From: Chrysaora quinquecirrha | Taxonomy: Eukaryota; Cnidaria; Scyphozoa; Semaeostomeae; Pelagiidae | Length of the DNA: 64,000 nucleotides | NCBI GenBank assembly: GCA_014526335.1 | Contig: JACTAT010000036.1 | Coordinates: 3,246,387-3,310,386 of the forward strand | Direction: 5' to 3' | Notes under the pieces: model-generated | Databases searched by the model: none | What the model was told of the DNA's origin: nothing | The model's input: the letters and a program-made list of their open reading frames with translations, nothing else | Part shown: piece after piece, positions 24,101-39,100 of the stretch | How the letters are laid out: each line of letters starts with the position of its first letter | Position numbering within the stretch: the first letter of the stretch is position 1 | Position numbers and translations under genes: made by a program

Positions 24101-27100
24101 TGCAGCTGTAACTGGAATATTTTACTCCTACTTCTTCCATGATAGGTAAGCAGTTTGGGGCAGTTTGGAATTGCTTGTAGTGCTTTACTTGATATAAAGC
24201 CTTGTTCAAGATTGTGAGAGTCGGCAACCTGTCGCCGATCCCTTCTTCCATCTTCCAAAGCAATCAGAGAAGAAGTGTTCCCATTAATCGGGAAACAGTC
24301 GGTGTAGCCCGATGATGGGAGACGGATCTCTCCCGAAAAGTTGCTCAACTAAATATCAAAGGCTTGTCATGATAAGTGGTGACTATCATGTCTAATACAG
24401 TTGAAACAGACTTGATAAGTCCGAATATATTTTTTCAGTCGGTGACTGTCTGATTAAAATTTTTACTGGCAGCAACAAAGAGAAAGAAACGCGTTGAATA
24501 GCTTTCCTATGACTGGTTAGCTGTACCCTTATGGCAATTTTTCAAAAATTGATGGATAGGCAAATTTGGCGACATGTGTTCCCCATTAAAATTATCCTTG
24601 AGCTGAAGAGTCGTACTCGGGAAAGTTGAACTCACCTCGGCTCTCCCGACCCTTCCGAAAAACCGTCGGCGCAGTCGTAATTATCGGAAGAAAGTGTGAT
24701 TCCGTTATATTCGGGGGACCTACGCAGACTGCCGACACAGCTAAAATCCTATGAGACCCAGGCTTTTGTCGAATATGTTTGCCTTTCATTGGCGACTCTA
24801 TGACTGGTAGCTCTAGACCCTGACCAAGCGAGCAAACATTGTTTGTCAAGCATCTGAAATTTTCTTGTCAAACGAAATGTTTGACCGTTTTACCGCATCA
24901 TAAAAAATTGCCTGTCAAACGTTCTCATTAACACTGCAAATTAAATTAGCCCTGGCTAAACGATGCTTGGCAAAAGCAAATGTTTCGCCGTTTAGCTACG
25001 TGGCGAAACGTTTTTTGCCTGTGGGAAGCAGGCAATGTTTTTGAGTTGTTTAAAGACACTTCTAACATTGCTAACATCGCAAGAAATTGCGGCCAAACTG
25101 TCAGCATTGCTTATACGCAAGGCAAATATCTAGTGTTTGACCAAAAATGTTTTATCGTTTGATCGCGTTTGATCTATGCCTTAGGGTAACTGACCGCAAT
25201 TGTGAGCATCCTGCGAGAAGCAGCGCGTGTAAGTGCGTGTAAGCGCGTGTATGCCTCTATCACTTGGATAATATCTCTATGTTAGCCCACCGTACTTTCT
25301 TTCAACCTAGCCTTTCTTATTTTGTTCATAATTGTCCTGCCTCTCATAATCCCTTATTTCGGCCGCAAGAGATTCAAAAGGGTAATCAAGTTTTCACAGT
25401 GCTTATCGATTTTCTTGCTAAGTTTCTGTAACACTGAAAAATATTCATTGAACTTTTTTCATGCTCTTTGCTCGGGGGGGGGGGTAACTTAACAGTTTTG
25501 GGGGTACGGGACGTGCCATTATTTAGGGGTACCTTTTTCTGAAAAGTGCGGAATTATCGATATCGTTTTTAAAAGTATCTGCGGAATTATGGGTACCATT
25601 TGAGGAAACATGCAGAATTATGGGTACTAATCGGGAGAAATTTTGAAGAATCAAACTTAGCATTTACAAAATGTACAGTCCGAGTTGATAACTCTTCAAG
25701 GTTATCCAAGGTACTCCTCTTGGACTATCAGCAAGGTTGCTCTTTAAACATAACTTGCTTTTCATCAGCTGATTTTGTTATCTGAAAATGTTCTTTGCCT
25801 TGCGGAATATTGGGCTTAACACTCATCATGTTTGCGGAATTATGGGTCACAATTGTCAGATGTGGGCGGAATCATGGGTCCAAATTTTGGACTGAAATGG
25901 CACGTCCCCGTTCAAAACTAGGCTTAGATACCCCCCTCCGAGGCTTTTTGCCAACCCCACGCATAGAAAAGTCATTCAAACTGGCCGTTATTCTTCGATT
26001 GTTATGACTTTTAAACATTATCAACAACGTTCTTGGCAGATTGAAAAATTGTTAAATATATCCATAAATTCGTTCTGGATACAATTAAAATAAAAAAAAT
26101 TCCGAATAATAAATCTTTCGGTTCGCATTTTGTCCGACATCTTAACAGTTCGACGAACGATAAAAAATCTCTCTAAAATTTATACGAGACTTTTTTACAA
26201 TATTTATTCATCCATATAATTTCAGTAGATGTGTTTGTCAAATTCTATAAAATGTTTTGCAATGTTTTGCTTTTGAAATCTAATACAGTCCGACGTCGCA
26301 TGTCCGAAAGTCAGATCCGAAATCACTTATTATCCATGAAAATCAAAGATTTGATTGAGGAAAGTTGACTTTTTGTTTTGTTATTTGAATAAAAATTTAG
26401 AATAAAAACCAACGTTCTCTGTGTCTCCGACTGTTTGATAATTGTTTATAATAGCTAGGACACTTTAATTATATGCTAATTGCTGTATTACTGTGTCTCC
26501 ATTGCTTTACTCTAGGCATTACTCTAACTAAAGCCACATATCCGGCGAAATCACATGTCCGGTGGACAGGCGGTCCCAACGTAGCCGGTTATATGACGTC
26601 GGACTGTTTTACAATATCGTAAAGCAAATGCTGTTACGATTCCTCGGAGAATCCTTTTAATCCCTTACCTGAGTGATAAAAATTAAGGGACTGTGCAAGG
26701 AATCAGAAGAAAGCTTTTTTCAATTTCTAATTTAATAACCCATCCGCATATGAAAAACTAAATGGGAGGTCTGCTTTCTCATTTCGAGCCTCAGATTTAA
26801 GCCTTTGTTGGCTTAAAGAGGATAAAACCTGCAAACTTTACACACGTAGATTATAAGTCTCTTTTATCCAAAAGTTATTAAAACTTTAGCTGTCGATTTT
26901 TTGGAAAGCTGGAGCACCTAGAACATAAATTGTAATCGGATTAATAACTGGAATCTCTATTTGATCATTTCAAATCCTTTGATCTTTCTTATATTAACTC
27001 CTTCTCGAAATGCGATTTTGAGAGCTCTTTTTTAAGGAAAGATGAAATGAAAATTTGGTAGTATTTTCTTAAGGGTTGGCTTAGAATAGTTACCTTAATA

Positions 27101-30100
27101 TGATAGCTACGAATATTAAGAAAAAATCACTGACGGTTTTGATAGCCCTTTTGGAGGGGGGCTTTTGGATTTCACGGGTTGCGGGTTTGGCCAATTTTAC
27201 CCTCGGGTTTTTGGGTTTTTTTCAAAAAATCGTGCGGGTTTTAGGGTCAAGCATATTTAACGGGCAACGGGTTTTGCCATATTTCTAGCCCGGGCTTCGG
27301 ATATTGTAGTAAAAATGTGCGGGTTTACGGGTTTTCAACCTGACAAAGGATGTCAATATGTTGTAGCGATAGCAACACAGTAGCTAGGCATGTCACTTCT
27401 CTTTTGTTTCACATTTCCTTACTTTTCCTCCTCGTTAACACTTGCGCTTTTCTTTACTTCACACTCGCTTTATTTATCTCTGCATCTCTTAACAACCGCC
27501 TTGTTTTATTTGATTATTGTAAATAGATTTTAGTTAGTTAGATTTTTGAGTTTTATGAGCACACACGAATTTACGAGTTATTTCTGAAGTGATTTCTACG
27601 CAGCGCAAGATTTTGGTGAGATCATTCCAACTTTGTTTATATTTATTAGATTAGAATAGTACAGATTTACTTCAACATCTCATATTCTAAATTGGTGACC
27701 ACGTTTGTTCATGTTCTCATCGTATTCTTGGTTGTTATCGTTCGTTTTTCTGATTTTCATTGTTTATCGCTTCCAAATCACAATCATGACGAATTCAAAT
27801 ACACCTGTAAATTATTCTTCGACTTCATTAGAAGACCAAGAACTGATAAATTTACAGTCTCAACTGAACAATCTCGCAGCTCTCGTCAAATCGCTTTCTT
27901 CTGAGATAAACGCTTCAGAATCAACACAACCTCACAACACGACTCATCAAACTTCGCACGCTTATTGTTGGTATCACGAGAAATTCAGATATAACGCTCA
28001 TAAATGCATTCCACCGTGTTCATTCCACGTCAACTCCACTTCTAACTCACCCAACAGGCTGAATCATTCACATGCAACACTTGCTTCACAAACTCAACCT
28101 GTTTCTAATACTCCGAGTCGCCTATTCTACGTCACCGATCGACAGACTGGAACACGTCTTTTGGTCGACACAGGTGCCGATGTCAGTGTCCTCCCACCCA
28201 CCTCTACTGATAAAAGAAATAAAAATTCATCACATTTCAAACTCCAAGCCGTCAATAAATCTGCCATCTCGACATACGGAGAACGATCTATGACTCTTGA
28301 TCTCGGGCTTCGCCGTACTTTTCGATGGATATTCATTCTCGCTGACGTTCCTATTCCTATTCTTGGAGCTGATTTTCTTTCTCATTTTGGTCTCACAGTA
28401 GATGTACGTAAACGTGAATTGCTGGACACTAATACTCGTTTAACAATACAAGGTATCCATAGTTCTGTCACATCACCAAGACCTATGTTTGCCATTCCTG
28501 CAATGCCATCACCTTATAAAGAACTTTTACAGAAATTTCCTTCTATTACACGACCATGTTATCAAGAATCTGACGTAAAACACAATGTCACACATCACAT
28601 ACGCACTCGTGGCCCACCCGTCTTCAGTCGTCCTCGCCGCCTTGCTCCTGATCGATTAGCAATCGCTAAACGGGAATTCGATCATATGTTGCAACTTGGT
28701 ATTATTCGCCCCTCTGACAGTAGTTGGTCTTCTCCTCTTCATATGGTACCCAAACCTACCCCAGGTGACTGGAGGCCTTGTGGTGATTACCGAGCACTGA
28801 ATAACGTCACTATTCCTGATCGTTATCCCATTCCTCATATCCAGGATTTCACCGCTTCACTTCATGGCAAGACAATTTTCTCAAAAATCGACCTCGTTCG
28901 AGCTTACCACCAAATTCCTGTTGAGCCTGAGGACATACCTAAAACAGCCATCACTACACCATTTGGACTATTCGAATTCACCCGCATGCCTTTTGGTCTC
29001 CGTAATGCAGCTCAGACATTTCAGCGTTTCATTCATCAAGTTTTACAAGGTCTTGACTTTGTTTACGCATACATTGATGATTTACTAATCGCCAGCACTT
29101 CAGAATCTGAACACCTTAAGCATCTCGAAATGCTCTTCCAACGTCTCTCTGACTACGGCATAGTTATTAATCCCTCTAAATGTATTTTTGGATCGTCTTC
29201 ATTGGAATTTCTTGGCCATCTCATCACTGCAAATGGCATCTCACCATTGCCTGCCAAAGTACAAGCCATCCAAGATTTTCCACCTCCTTCGTCTCTTCGC
29301 AAGCTAAGAGAATTTCTGGGTCTTGTCAATTTTATCGCCGTTTCGTTCCTGATTGTGCCAAAATTGTCCAACCTCTCACAGATCTTCTGTCTTCAAAATC
29401 CACTAGAAGTTCTTTTGTTCTCAACGATGAAGCTCTTTCTGCTTTTAACACCATCAAATCAGCACTAGCAGAAGCCACTCTTCTCGCTCACCCATCTCCA
29501 GACGCTCCTTACTGCCTCATGGTTGATGCTTCTAACACAGCCGTCGGTGGTGTTCTTCAGCAACATATCAATGGTATTTGGCAGCCAATATCATTCTTTT
29601 CGAAACGACTACAGCCTGCAGAAACCAAATACAGTACGTTTGGACGAGAATTGCTAGCTGTTTATCTTTCCATCCGTCATTTTCGCTATTGTCTGGAAGG
29701 TCGAGAATTTTATGTCTTAACTGATCATAAACCTCTAACCCACGCTTTATCTTCTGCTGCTGATCGATATTCTCCACGTGAAATTCGACATCTTGATTTT
29801 ATATCCCAGTTCACAACTGACATTCGTCATATTCATGGCAAGGAAAATGTCGTTGCTGACGCTTTATCACGCAAAGATATCAATGCAATTCAATCACTAC
29901 CTCCAATCGATTTCACGCTCCTTGCAAAAGCCCAACAAGAAGATAAAGATTTACACACCTTACAATCGTCATCTCTCAATTTGAAAGAATTTCCACTTCC
30001 AAATTCTCCAGGCACTATTTTATGTGACATCACAACAGACAACCCTCGCCCTTACGTTCCAGCTTCTTTCAGACGTCTTATTTTCGACAATCTTCATTCC

Positions 30101-33100
30101 ATCTCACATCCTGGCATACGCGCAACACAACATCTAATTACTCAACGCTATGTCTGGCCAAATATCAACAAAGATATCAGAAACTGGACTCGTTCTTGCA
30201 TCGCCTGTCAAAAAGCAAAAGTCTATCGTCACACCGCTGCACCACTTGGCACTTTCAACACTCCTGATGCACGTTTTGATCATGTTCATATCGACATAGT
30301 TGGTCCACTTCCTCCTTCTCATGGTTATAAATATTTACTTACTTGCATCGATCGCTTTACACGTTGGCCTGAAGCCATTCCTATTCCTGACATAACCGCT
30401 GAAACAGTCGCAAAAGCATTTGTCACTCGTTGGATCTCTGTTTTTGGCGTACCATCTACAGTTACAACAGATCGTGGTGCACAATTCGAATCTGCACTTT
30501 TCCAATCAATAACTGCTAGGTATCAAAAGAATTCGTACAACAGCTTATCATCCATCTGCCAATGGCATGGTAGAACGTTTCCATCGCCAGCTTAAAGCAT
30601 CCTTGAAAGCCAGTTCAAATCCTTCGCAATGGACTGAGACTCTACCACTAATTCTTCTTGGCATTCGCACCACAGTAAAATCAGATTGTAATTGCACACC
30701 TGCAGAACTCGTATACGGTACTACACTACGTTTACCAAATCAATTTGTTTCACCTTCATCCAACAACACAGATCTTGACCCTACATTTTATGCACATCGA
30801 CTTCGCTCTTCAATGCAACGCTTGAAACCAATGCCAGTTCGTACCCAAACAACACAATCGCACGTACCAAGAGATCTTCAAAATTGCTCACATGTTTTCG
30901 TTCGACATGACGCTATTCGTAAACCTCTTGAAGCCCCTTACGATGGTCCTTTCAAAGTTATAAACCGCACTGCCAAGCATTTTACTTTGGAAATAAAAGG
31001 CAAGCAACAAACCATCAGCATTGACCGTCTCAAAGTCGCTTATCTAGACAATGATTATCTCGCTAATGACTTATCTGTCCCTCAAGATAACATTTCTGCT
31101 CCATCAGACACAACTGTACCTCGCATCACTCGCTCTGGCAGAACAGTACGTTTTCCTGATCGCTTTGGACAACCATTGACCTTTTGAACACTATATATTG
31201 CACTTTTACAATTTGAAAACTTACCATTTCTAACACTTACTTTTACTTATCAATTTAACGTTTGTCATATTACTTATCGAATGCTTCTATTCTCTTGCAT
31301 TCTAGGGGGGGAGCTAATGTAGCGATAGCAACACAGTAGCTATGCATGTCACTTCTCTTTTGTTTCACATTTGCTTACTTTTTCCTCCTCGTTAACACTT
31401 GCGCTTTTCTTTACTTCACACTCGCTTTATTTATCTCTGCATCTCTTAACAACCGCCTTGTTTTATTTGATTATTGTAAATAGATTTTAGTTAGTTAGAT
31501 TTTTGAGTTTTATGAGCACACACGAATTTACGAGTTATTTCTGAAGTGATTTCTACGCAGCGCAAGATTTTGGTGAGATTATTCCAACTTTATTTATATT
31601 TATTAGATTAGAATATTACAGATTTGCTTCAACATCTCATATTCTAAATTCGATTTCTCTTCAAAAAAAGATGCAATTCTTGTAGGCTTTATTCTTTGAC
31701 TTGTTGTGGTGTTTCGTATCCGTACCAGTTTGGATCAGATCCAAAGCGTTTGCTAGGGATCTAAACAGAACCATACACGAGCTGGCTCTGCTTCTGAAAA
31801 GATCCAGAACTGTCGGTAAACAAAGCCAGAAAAGGTACGGATCCAAGAGATCCAGTGTAACGGATCATAGGCGCTTTCGCGCAAAAACTAGCTATGGGTA
31901 ACACGAGAGCCCATGTAGTTATTTTCATGAAAATGGGGTCTTAATTTATTTTCATTTTTCATAAGAACTTGTGTTAATGACATCTATTATTTTTCCCAGG
32001 TACAAAACAATCGACACAATTTCTTATCTTGTTCTTGGAGTATTACCAGCACTTCCTCTGGCATATCTTGTAAGTAGATGTCGATTTTTGAAACATTTTA
32101 GATTCTGCACAAATTTTCGATGCACCTTGTGTTTGCGGCGCTCAGCTACCTTTTTCATGATCACACTGTTATCAAGATCTCTGAAAAGCTTTGAATCCTC
32201 TGAAAACGTACACTTTTTTAAAAAAGGCAGCTCCTCAATAAGCAATAAGGGCTGGACTGACCTTAACATTAAGCAACTTTAGGGCTTTATTGAATTACTG
32301 TAAGCAACTAAGAAGTCAAACGACCACGCTGTAGCATTCATGTGAAAATGTAAATGTTGATGTGAAAAGAGGTAACGTGTTTTCACATACTTTCTACCAA
32401 AAGTCTTGTTTTGTAGGCCTGATAATTTTGACCCGCGATGTCAGAAGTGGTTTTAGGCTGAAATTTCCAAAATTTAAGGCAATTCGGAGGGCTGGAAAAA
32501 TCCAGTTGCTTACCAAAAAGAATGCATAGTTTTCTAGACCATGACCCAATTTGTCGAGTGGCTGATGTTCCTTAGTATGGTGGGTCGATTATGGTGTGTA
32601 GCTGTTCCTTATTTCTTCATCATTAGCCTCAGTTTGTTAGGTGGAGTGTAAGTAGTATAATGACAATGTGATAATAGCTTTCATGGTGTTGCAGTTGCTG
32701 TATTGACTTACAATATCGATACGTCTCAATAAAAATCAATAAAGGGGTTGAAGATGCCGAGATGCTTCGCGTTTGGGTGGTTGTATATTGCTAAAGCTTT
32801 ATTTATATCATGCCCGAGATCGTATAAGTTAACGTTAACATGGCAAAAATGAAGGTGATCGTGTGAACCTGGAGAAGCTCGAGAAATGGTGAACGCAGAC
32901 TCAGATTCATAAGTTGTGTGCGGGAAAGGATTGATAATCATTGCAATCTTCTACGTATGTTCTAAGAAAGAGTACATAAGTCGTATAGAAGAAAGAGCAC
33001 ACAAATATCGCAGAATGATTTCAGTGTTCCAGAGACGCAGGAATTTCCTTGAAAGCGGGAACCAGCGAAAAGACGGGCAATTTTTCTTCTTATGACGTCA

Positions 33101-36100
33101 GCGAACGCCATATTGCCTTGTAGCAAAACATTTAGCAGAAGCATCTAATAGGCTCTTATTGTGAAGGTCACGTGTATTGAAAAGTAAAAGTAAGATGCAA
33201 ATGTAACGTTGACTTGTAAAGGTTTCAGTTTGACCTAAGAGTCACGCTTAGATTAGAATTCATGTAGACGAGCACGAGCTTGCAGAATGTTAGAAGTAAG
33301 AGATATGTAGGTTGTGTTGTAAATAGATGAGTTCATTACAGTTTATTTATAACGTCGCCTTTTATTGCCTTATTCCTGACCCTAAATACATTCAAATATC
33401 TGGCGCCCAACGTGAGAGGCAGGAAAATTTGGGAATGGCGACAACGGAGTCAGGGCAGAGCAGCTCTAGCGGGGAGCAACAAGAAGAACGTCTTTTGAAC
33501 AGACTTCGAGCCCTGAGAGGTGGAAATCGTGCGGCAGCAACCAAGCTTATCGCAGAATTATCGAGCATTATTCAAGATCAACCGGGATCTTTTCGGGAGC
33601 CAAATGTGCTGGCAAGACTTGGATCTATCTCACAAGCTATGAAACAGAAGCAAGAATACCTGACGGAGTTGAATCAGAAGATACTTGAGCTTTGCGATCT
33701 TCCTGATATTGATAAAGAGATAGACGAATCTACTGAGTATGATAAACGTTTAAGCGAAAGTTTGGGGAAAATAACACTCTACAAGCAGGGAAACTACGTG
33801 GAGTTTCCTGGAAATGGAAGTTCTGAGGATTCAGAGAGTCAACCAACAATGAATATTGTTTCTACACCGCCAAGACATTTGGGTCTTGCAAGTTCAAGCA
33901 ACGGAGTGCAAGGACCTGCAAACTTCGGGACACCAAGTCATATTTCACAAGGATTTGAACAAAATTCAGGTACAGCAATCAAATTGCCTAAAATAAGTTT
34001 GCCACGTTTCAATGGGGACATTAAACGTTTTTCTACATTCTGGCAGAGTTTCGATTGTGCTGTTAATCGAAATTCGAGTATCTCTTCAGTTCAGAAATTC
34101 AGTTATTTGCTATCGCTGCTTGATGGGGCAGCATACCGAGCTCTAGAAGGACTTGATCTAACGGAGCAAAATTATGAACATGGTATCGAAATTCTAAAAT
34201 CACGCTTCGGAAACAAGCAACAAATAATCAACGAACACATGTCGGCGTTATTGAAATTACAAGAGTATCCAAATCAGAAAGTTTCGCAGATTCGTTGCAT
34301 TTTCGATAATATAAATGTACACGTGAGAGGCTTAGAGACTTTGGGTATGCCTTCTGAGAAATATGGCAGTTTACTCATTCCAATCATTATGAATAGAATG
34401 CCCAAAGAAATAACGTCTCAAGTGGCTAGAAAAATTACACAGGAAGTTTGGCCTATCGGAGAAATTTTGGATATTATACGAAGTGAAATTGAAGTCAAAG
34501 AGTTTGCAGAAAAGGTTACAGTTGCAGAGAAAAAACAGGAAAGACAGAGCAACAACTTCTCAAAACCAATTCAAGCCACTACTCAGTCATTCATAGCAAA
34601 CGAGGCAAAGAAATCTCCAATCTGTGTGTATTGTAATGGCGAACACTTGTCACTTTGTTGCACAAATGTAACAGATATCAAAGATCGAAAAAAGAAAATA
34701 GCAATTGCAAGGCTGTGTTTCATCTGCTTGAAGCCAGGACACTTGGCCAAGTCATGTTATGGAAACCGAAAATGTAGGAAATGCGGAGGTAAGCATCACC
34801 AGAGCATTTGTGAGAAGAAAATTGCTGAATCAGTTGAACCTCCTACTGCATCTCATCAAACAGCTCCAGAGTCTACTACTATAAATGCATCAGTACAAAC
34901 GAAGGGTGATGTGTTAATGATGACGGCATCAGCATATGTGTATGGAGAGGATAGAGGAAAACGCAAGAAGACAACAGTTCTTTTGACAGCGGAAGCCAGA
35001 GAAGTTACGTTTCAGAAGAACTGAAAAAACATCTGAATCTCAAGGTAGACTCATCTGAGTCAATAAATCTCAACACTTTTGGTTCTTCTAAGTATAACAA
35101 AATAAAATTTGATTCTGTAACCGTAAACATTGAAGTAGAAGGTGGGGTTATACCGGTACATGCGCTTACCCACAACGTTATCTGCACCCCCCTCTCCTCG
35201 CGCGTAGACATAGGGCATTTTCCTTATTTGCAAGGCCTCAAGTTGGCTGACTGCTTTGACAATGGTAGCAGTAAACGCGTAGATATGTTAATAGGTCTTG
35301 ATTCTTATTTTGATTTTGTACAGGAGATATCTTACGTGGTGGTGGCTCTGGTCCTATTGCTATTAAGAGCAAATTGGGCTGGATTCTATCCGGAAAAAGT
35401 GGTAGCAATGATAACGTTAATGAAACGGCTAATTTTGTATCTACTAATCTTATTATAGAAGGTTTTCCAGGAGAAAATTTTGAGAAGGAATCAAGGGACA
35501 AAGAATTGATTTCAACTCTGAGAGACTTTTGGAAGCAAGAAGCATGTGGTCTGTATGACACAGAAGCCACAGCTGAAGAAGATAAACCCATAGAAAAGAA
35601 CACAGTGAATTCGAACTTAGAAATTACCCACAATGGTGAAAGATACGAGGTAGGTTTACCTTTTAATTCTTCTTCACTTGAATTGTTGCCTACAAATTAT
35701 GATTTGTGTGCAGGGCGTCTTAAATCATTGCATAGGAAATTATCTGCTAATCCAGGACTGTTGCAGGAATACAATGGAATAATAAAGGAACAGTTAGAAT
35801 CTGGTATCATTGAAAGGGTTGGTGAAAGGGTTGAAACCCCTCAAGAAAAACAGGAGCAGGCTCATTATCTAGCGCATCATTGCGTTGTGCGGGAAGATCA
35901 CGACACTACAAAGGTCAGAATTGTCTTCGATGGTAGTGCTAAAGCAAGCAGCGACAAGCCATCTCTCAACGACTGCTTGGAACATGGAGATAATTTTATG
36001 CCTTATCTTTTTGATACCATAATTCGCTTTAGATCCCATTGTATTGGTTTTACGGGAGATGTCGCTAAGGCATTTCACCAAATCGGTATTAGGGAATCTG

Positions 36101-39100
36101 ATAGAGATTTCCTACGTTTCCTATGGTTTGATGACATAAACAAGCCGGAACCCTCTATTGTGCAGTTTCGTTTTTGCCGTCTGCCTTTTGGATTGAAGCC
36201 CAGTCCTTCAATCCTCGGGGCAACGATTAATAAACATGTGTCTTTATTTCAGGAGAAGGAGCCTAAGGTTGTAAAAATTTTACAGCGTATGTACGCAGAC
36301 GATATGTCCTGCGGCGGAGAAACCCCTCAGGAGGTGAAAGAGATAGCTTCTAAAGCTAAGGATATTATGAGTAAAGGGGGCTTCAATCTTCGCAAATTCA
36401 AGTGTAATGATAAAACAGTGCTAACGGAAATTCGTAAGTTAGAAGGGATGGATGATCATTCCCAGGTGAATAATAGCAATGTTTTGGAAGACACGCAATC
36501 ATTCATGCAGTCTTCAGTCGGTTTAGTGTCCAGTGACAGCGAGCATATGACTAAGGTGCTTGGAATAAACTGGGACAGCGAGCGAGATGAGTTTTTCTTT
36601 GATTTAAGTAGTTTAGCAGTGTTTGCTAAATCATTGCAGGCAACAAAACGTTCTGTTCTTAAGATAGCAGCTAAGATCTTTGACCCCCTCGGCTGTCTTA
36701 GCGTTTATTCTATTAACTTAAAGATTCTCTTTCAGCAACTATGTGCGCAGAAAGTATCGTGGGATGAGGAATTGCAGGGCGATGCTAGGAAACGTTACGA
36801 TGAGCTTGTATCCGCATTGAATTCTATTGCAGGAATATGTATTCCACGTAGCTTATTTATAAGGGGTAAGCAGGTATCGGATATTCAGCTCCATGCATTC
36901 TCCGACGCTAGTGAAGCTGCTTATGCCACTGTGGTCTATTTACGTGTTGTATACGAATCTGGGGAGGTCGATATTAAGTTCATTACATCTAAGGCTAAGG
37001 TTACTCCTATACAGAAGCAAAGTATCCCAAGACTTGAATTAATAGGGGCAGCTTTGATGGCTAAGTTAGTCGACACAGTGCGCAGTGTATTACAAGATGA
37101 GTTGAACATGGCAGAACCAATCAAAACGTATTACTGGGTGGATTCAGCAGTCACTCTTTATTGGATAACGAAGAACAGATCGTGGAAAATATTCGTGCGA
37201 CGTAGGGTAGACGGTATCCTAGCTCTGTCGTCTCGGGAGGATTGGTGCTTTTGCCCTGGGGTTCTTAATCCCGCAGATATGCCTTCACGTGGTAAATATG
37301 GAAAGGATTTTAGCAACGATCCATTATGGTGGGAAGGGCCCAACTTCCTCAAGTTACCTCCACAGGAATGGCCTAAGTTCGGCGAGGTAGGCAATTTTGA
37401 AGAAAGTACAGCTATCGTTGAAGAGATCTCAAATCCTCCTAGTATTACACATGCTATGGTAAGTTCGGTTGAGCAACAAGCATCTCTCACTAACATAGTA
37501 GACACCAAACGATTTAGCAGCAAGTCGAAACTGCTAAAGACTATTGGATGGGTATTACGGTTTGTAAACAACATCAAGGCTTCTGCACGCAAAGACAATT
37601 CTTTGCAAAAGGGCGAAACAATTAGCGTCGATGAAATGGAATATGCAGAACGGATTCTTGTAAAGGACATTCAAAGGGAGGCCTTTCATGAAGAGCTCGA
37701 GTTCATAGAAGCAAAATCTATTAAGAGTAAGAAAGTCCCTTTGAAAGTGAATCAGTTTAATCTATTCGTTGACGATCATGGTGTGTTAAGGTGTCGGTCA
37801 CGGTTAACGAATGCTTCTATTCCAGAGTCTGCAAAACGGCCGATATTGCTACCCTCAAATAGTTTCTATTCAGAATTAGTGAGCAGGGAAGCTCATGTTC
37901 AGGTAATGCATGATGGAGTGAGAGAGACGTTGAATTACACCAGACAAAAGTATTGGATTCTGAGAGGCAGAGAGTTAATCAAGAAGCAAGTTAGAAGGTG
38001 TGTCACTTGCAAGAAGTTAGAAGGTCTTCCGTTTAAGTTTAGTGTCACACCAGAGCTTCCTATAGAGAGGGTTGATGACTGTGCCCCGTTTACGCATGTA
38101 GGGGTAGACTTCGCAGGGCCTCTTATTGTTAAGGAACTCCCAGGGAGACCTGAACGTAAATGTTATATTTGCCTTTTCACTTGTGCCACAAGTCGTGGCG
38201 TCCATTTAGAATTGGTTGAATCCTTAGATCTCGAATCTTTCATTAGAGCGTTTCGCAGGTTTACCGCACGAAGAGGTCTTCCTGCTACCTTTCTGTCTGA
38301 TAATGCTAAAACCTTTCGAGCAATGTCCAAAGAGATTAGGACGCTCTTAAGATGTCCGAGACTAAATGAATTTCTTTCTTTAAAGGGTGTCCAGTGGAAA
38401 TTCATTGCAGAAAGAAGTCCCTGGCAAGGTGGTATTTGGGAACGCATGGTAAGAAGCGTGAAACGCTGCCTAGTGAAGATTGTTGGCAGAGCAATGCTTA
38501 GTTACTTTGAGCTTGCTACTATTCTAGTCGAAATTGAGGGAGTTGTCAATGCGAGGCCCCTCACGTATGTTCATGACGACGTTGACGGTGTTTCATACCC
38601 ATTAACTCCGTCGCATATGATAAATGGAAGGAATCTGTTTCAAAGGCCTGAAGACAGACATTACGAAATTGTCAGTACGTATGAGACCTTATCTAAACGG
38701 GCAAAGTATCAGCGTTATCTCTTATCAGCGTTCAGCAAGAGATGGAAAAGAGAATATTTAACGTGTCTTATGGAAGCTTATAAGGTAAGGCAAATTAATG
38801 ATAAACCTTTGATATCTGTAGGTGATATTGTCATTTTAGTAGACGACCAGAAGAAACGATCCTTTTGGAAACTATCAAGAGTCACTGAGTTGATTCGTGG
38901 AAAAGATGGAAACATTCGGATAGCCAAGGTACAGGTGCCCACTGAGAAAGGTATAAAGGTTTTAACACGTTCTATTAAGCATCTTATTCCAGTTGAAGTA
39001 TCTTCATCATTGTCAATGCGGTTATCTGACGATGAGACCAAGGCAAAGCAAGCGCATAAGGTTAAGGACAACCCCGGCGTCAGTGTAAGCGACCCTTTAT

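Larger units (their letters stand above)
27362..31650 (+). mobile_element. Ty3/Gypsy LTR retrotransposon in MMD intron 5
   Basis: 4289 bp between matching LTRs. After the 5' LTR comes a primer-site-like TGGTGACCACG, and a purine tract CTAGGGGGGGAGC precedes the 3' LTR. The gene order protease, reverse transcriptase, RNase H, integrase is that of Ty3/Gypsy. The LTRs differ by about six substitutions and one indel in 332 bp, so insertion is recent. No clear target duplication was found. Confidence 0.93.

Noticed and set aside
27150..27345. Telomere-like GGGTTT repeat
   Set aside because: Spacing is irregular and the unit is CGGGTTT-like; not a telomeric array.
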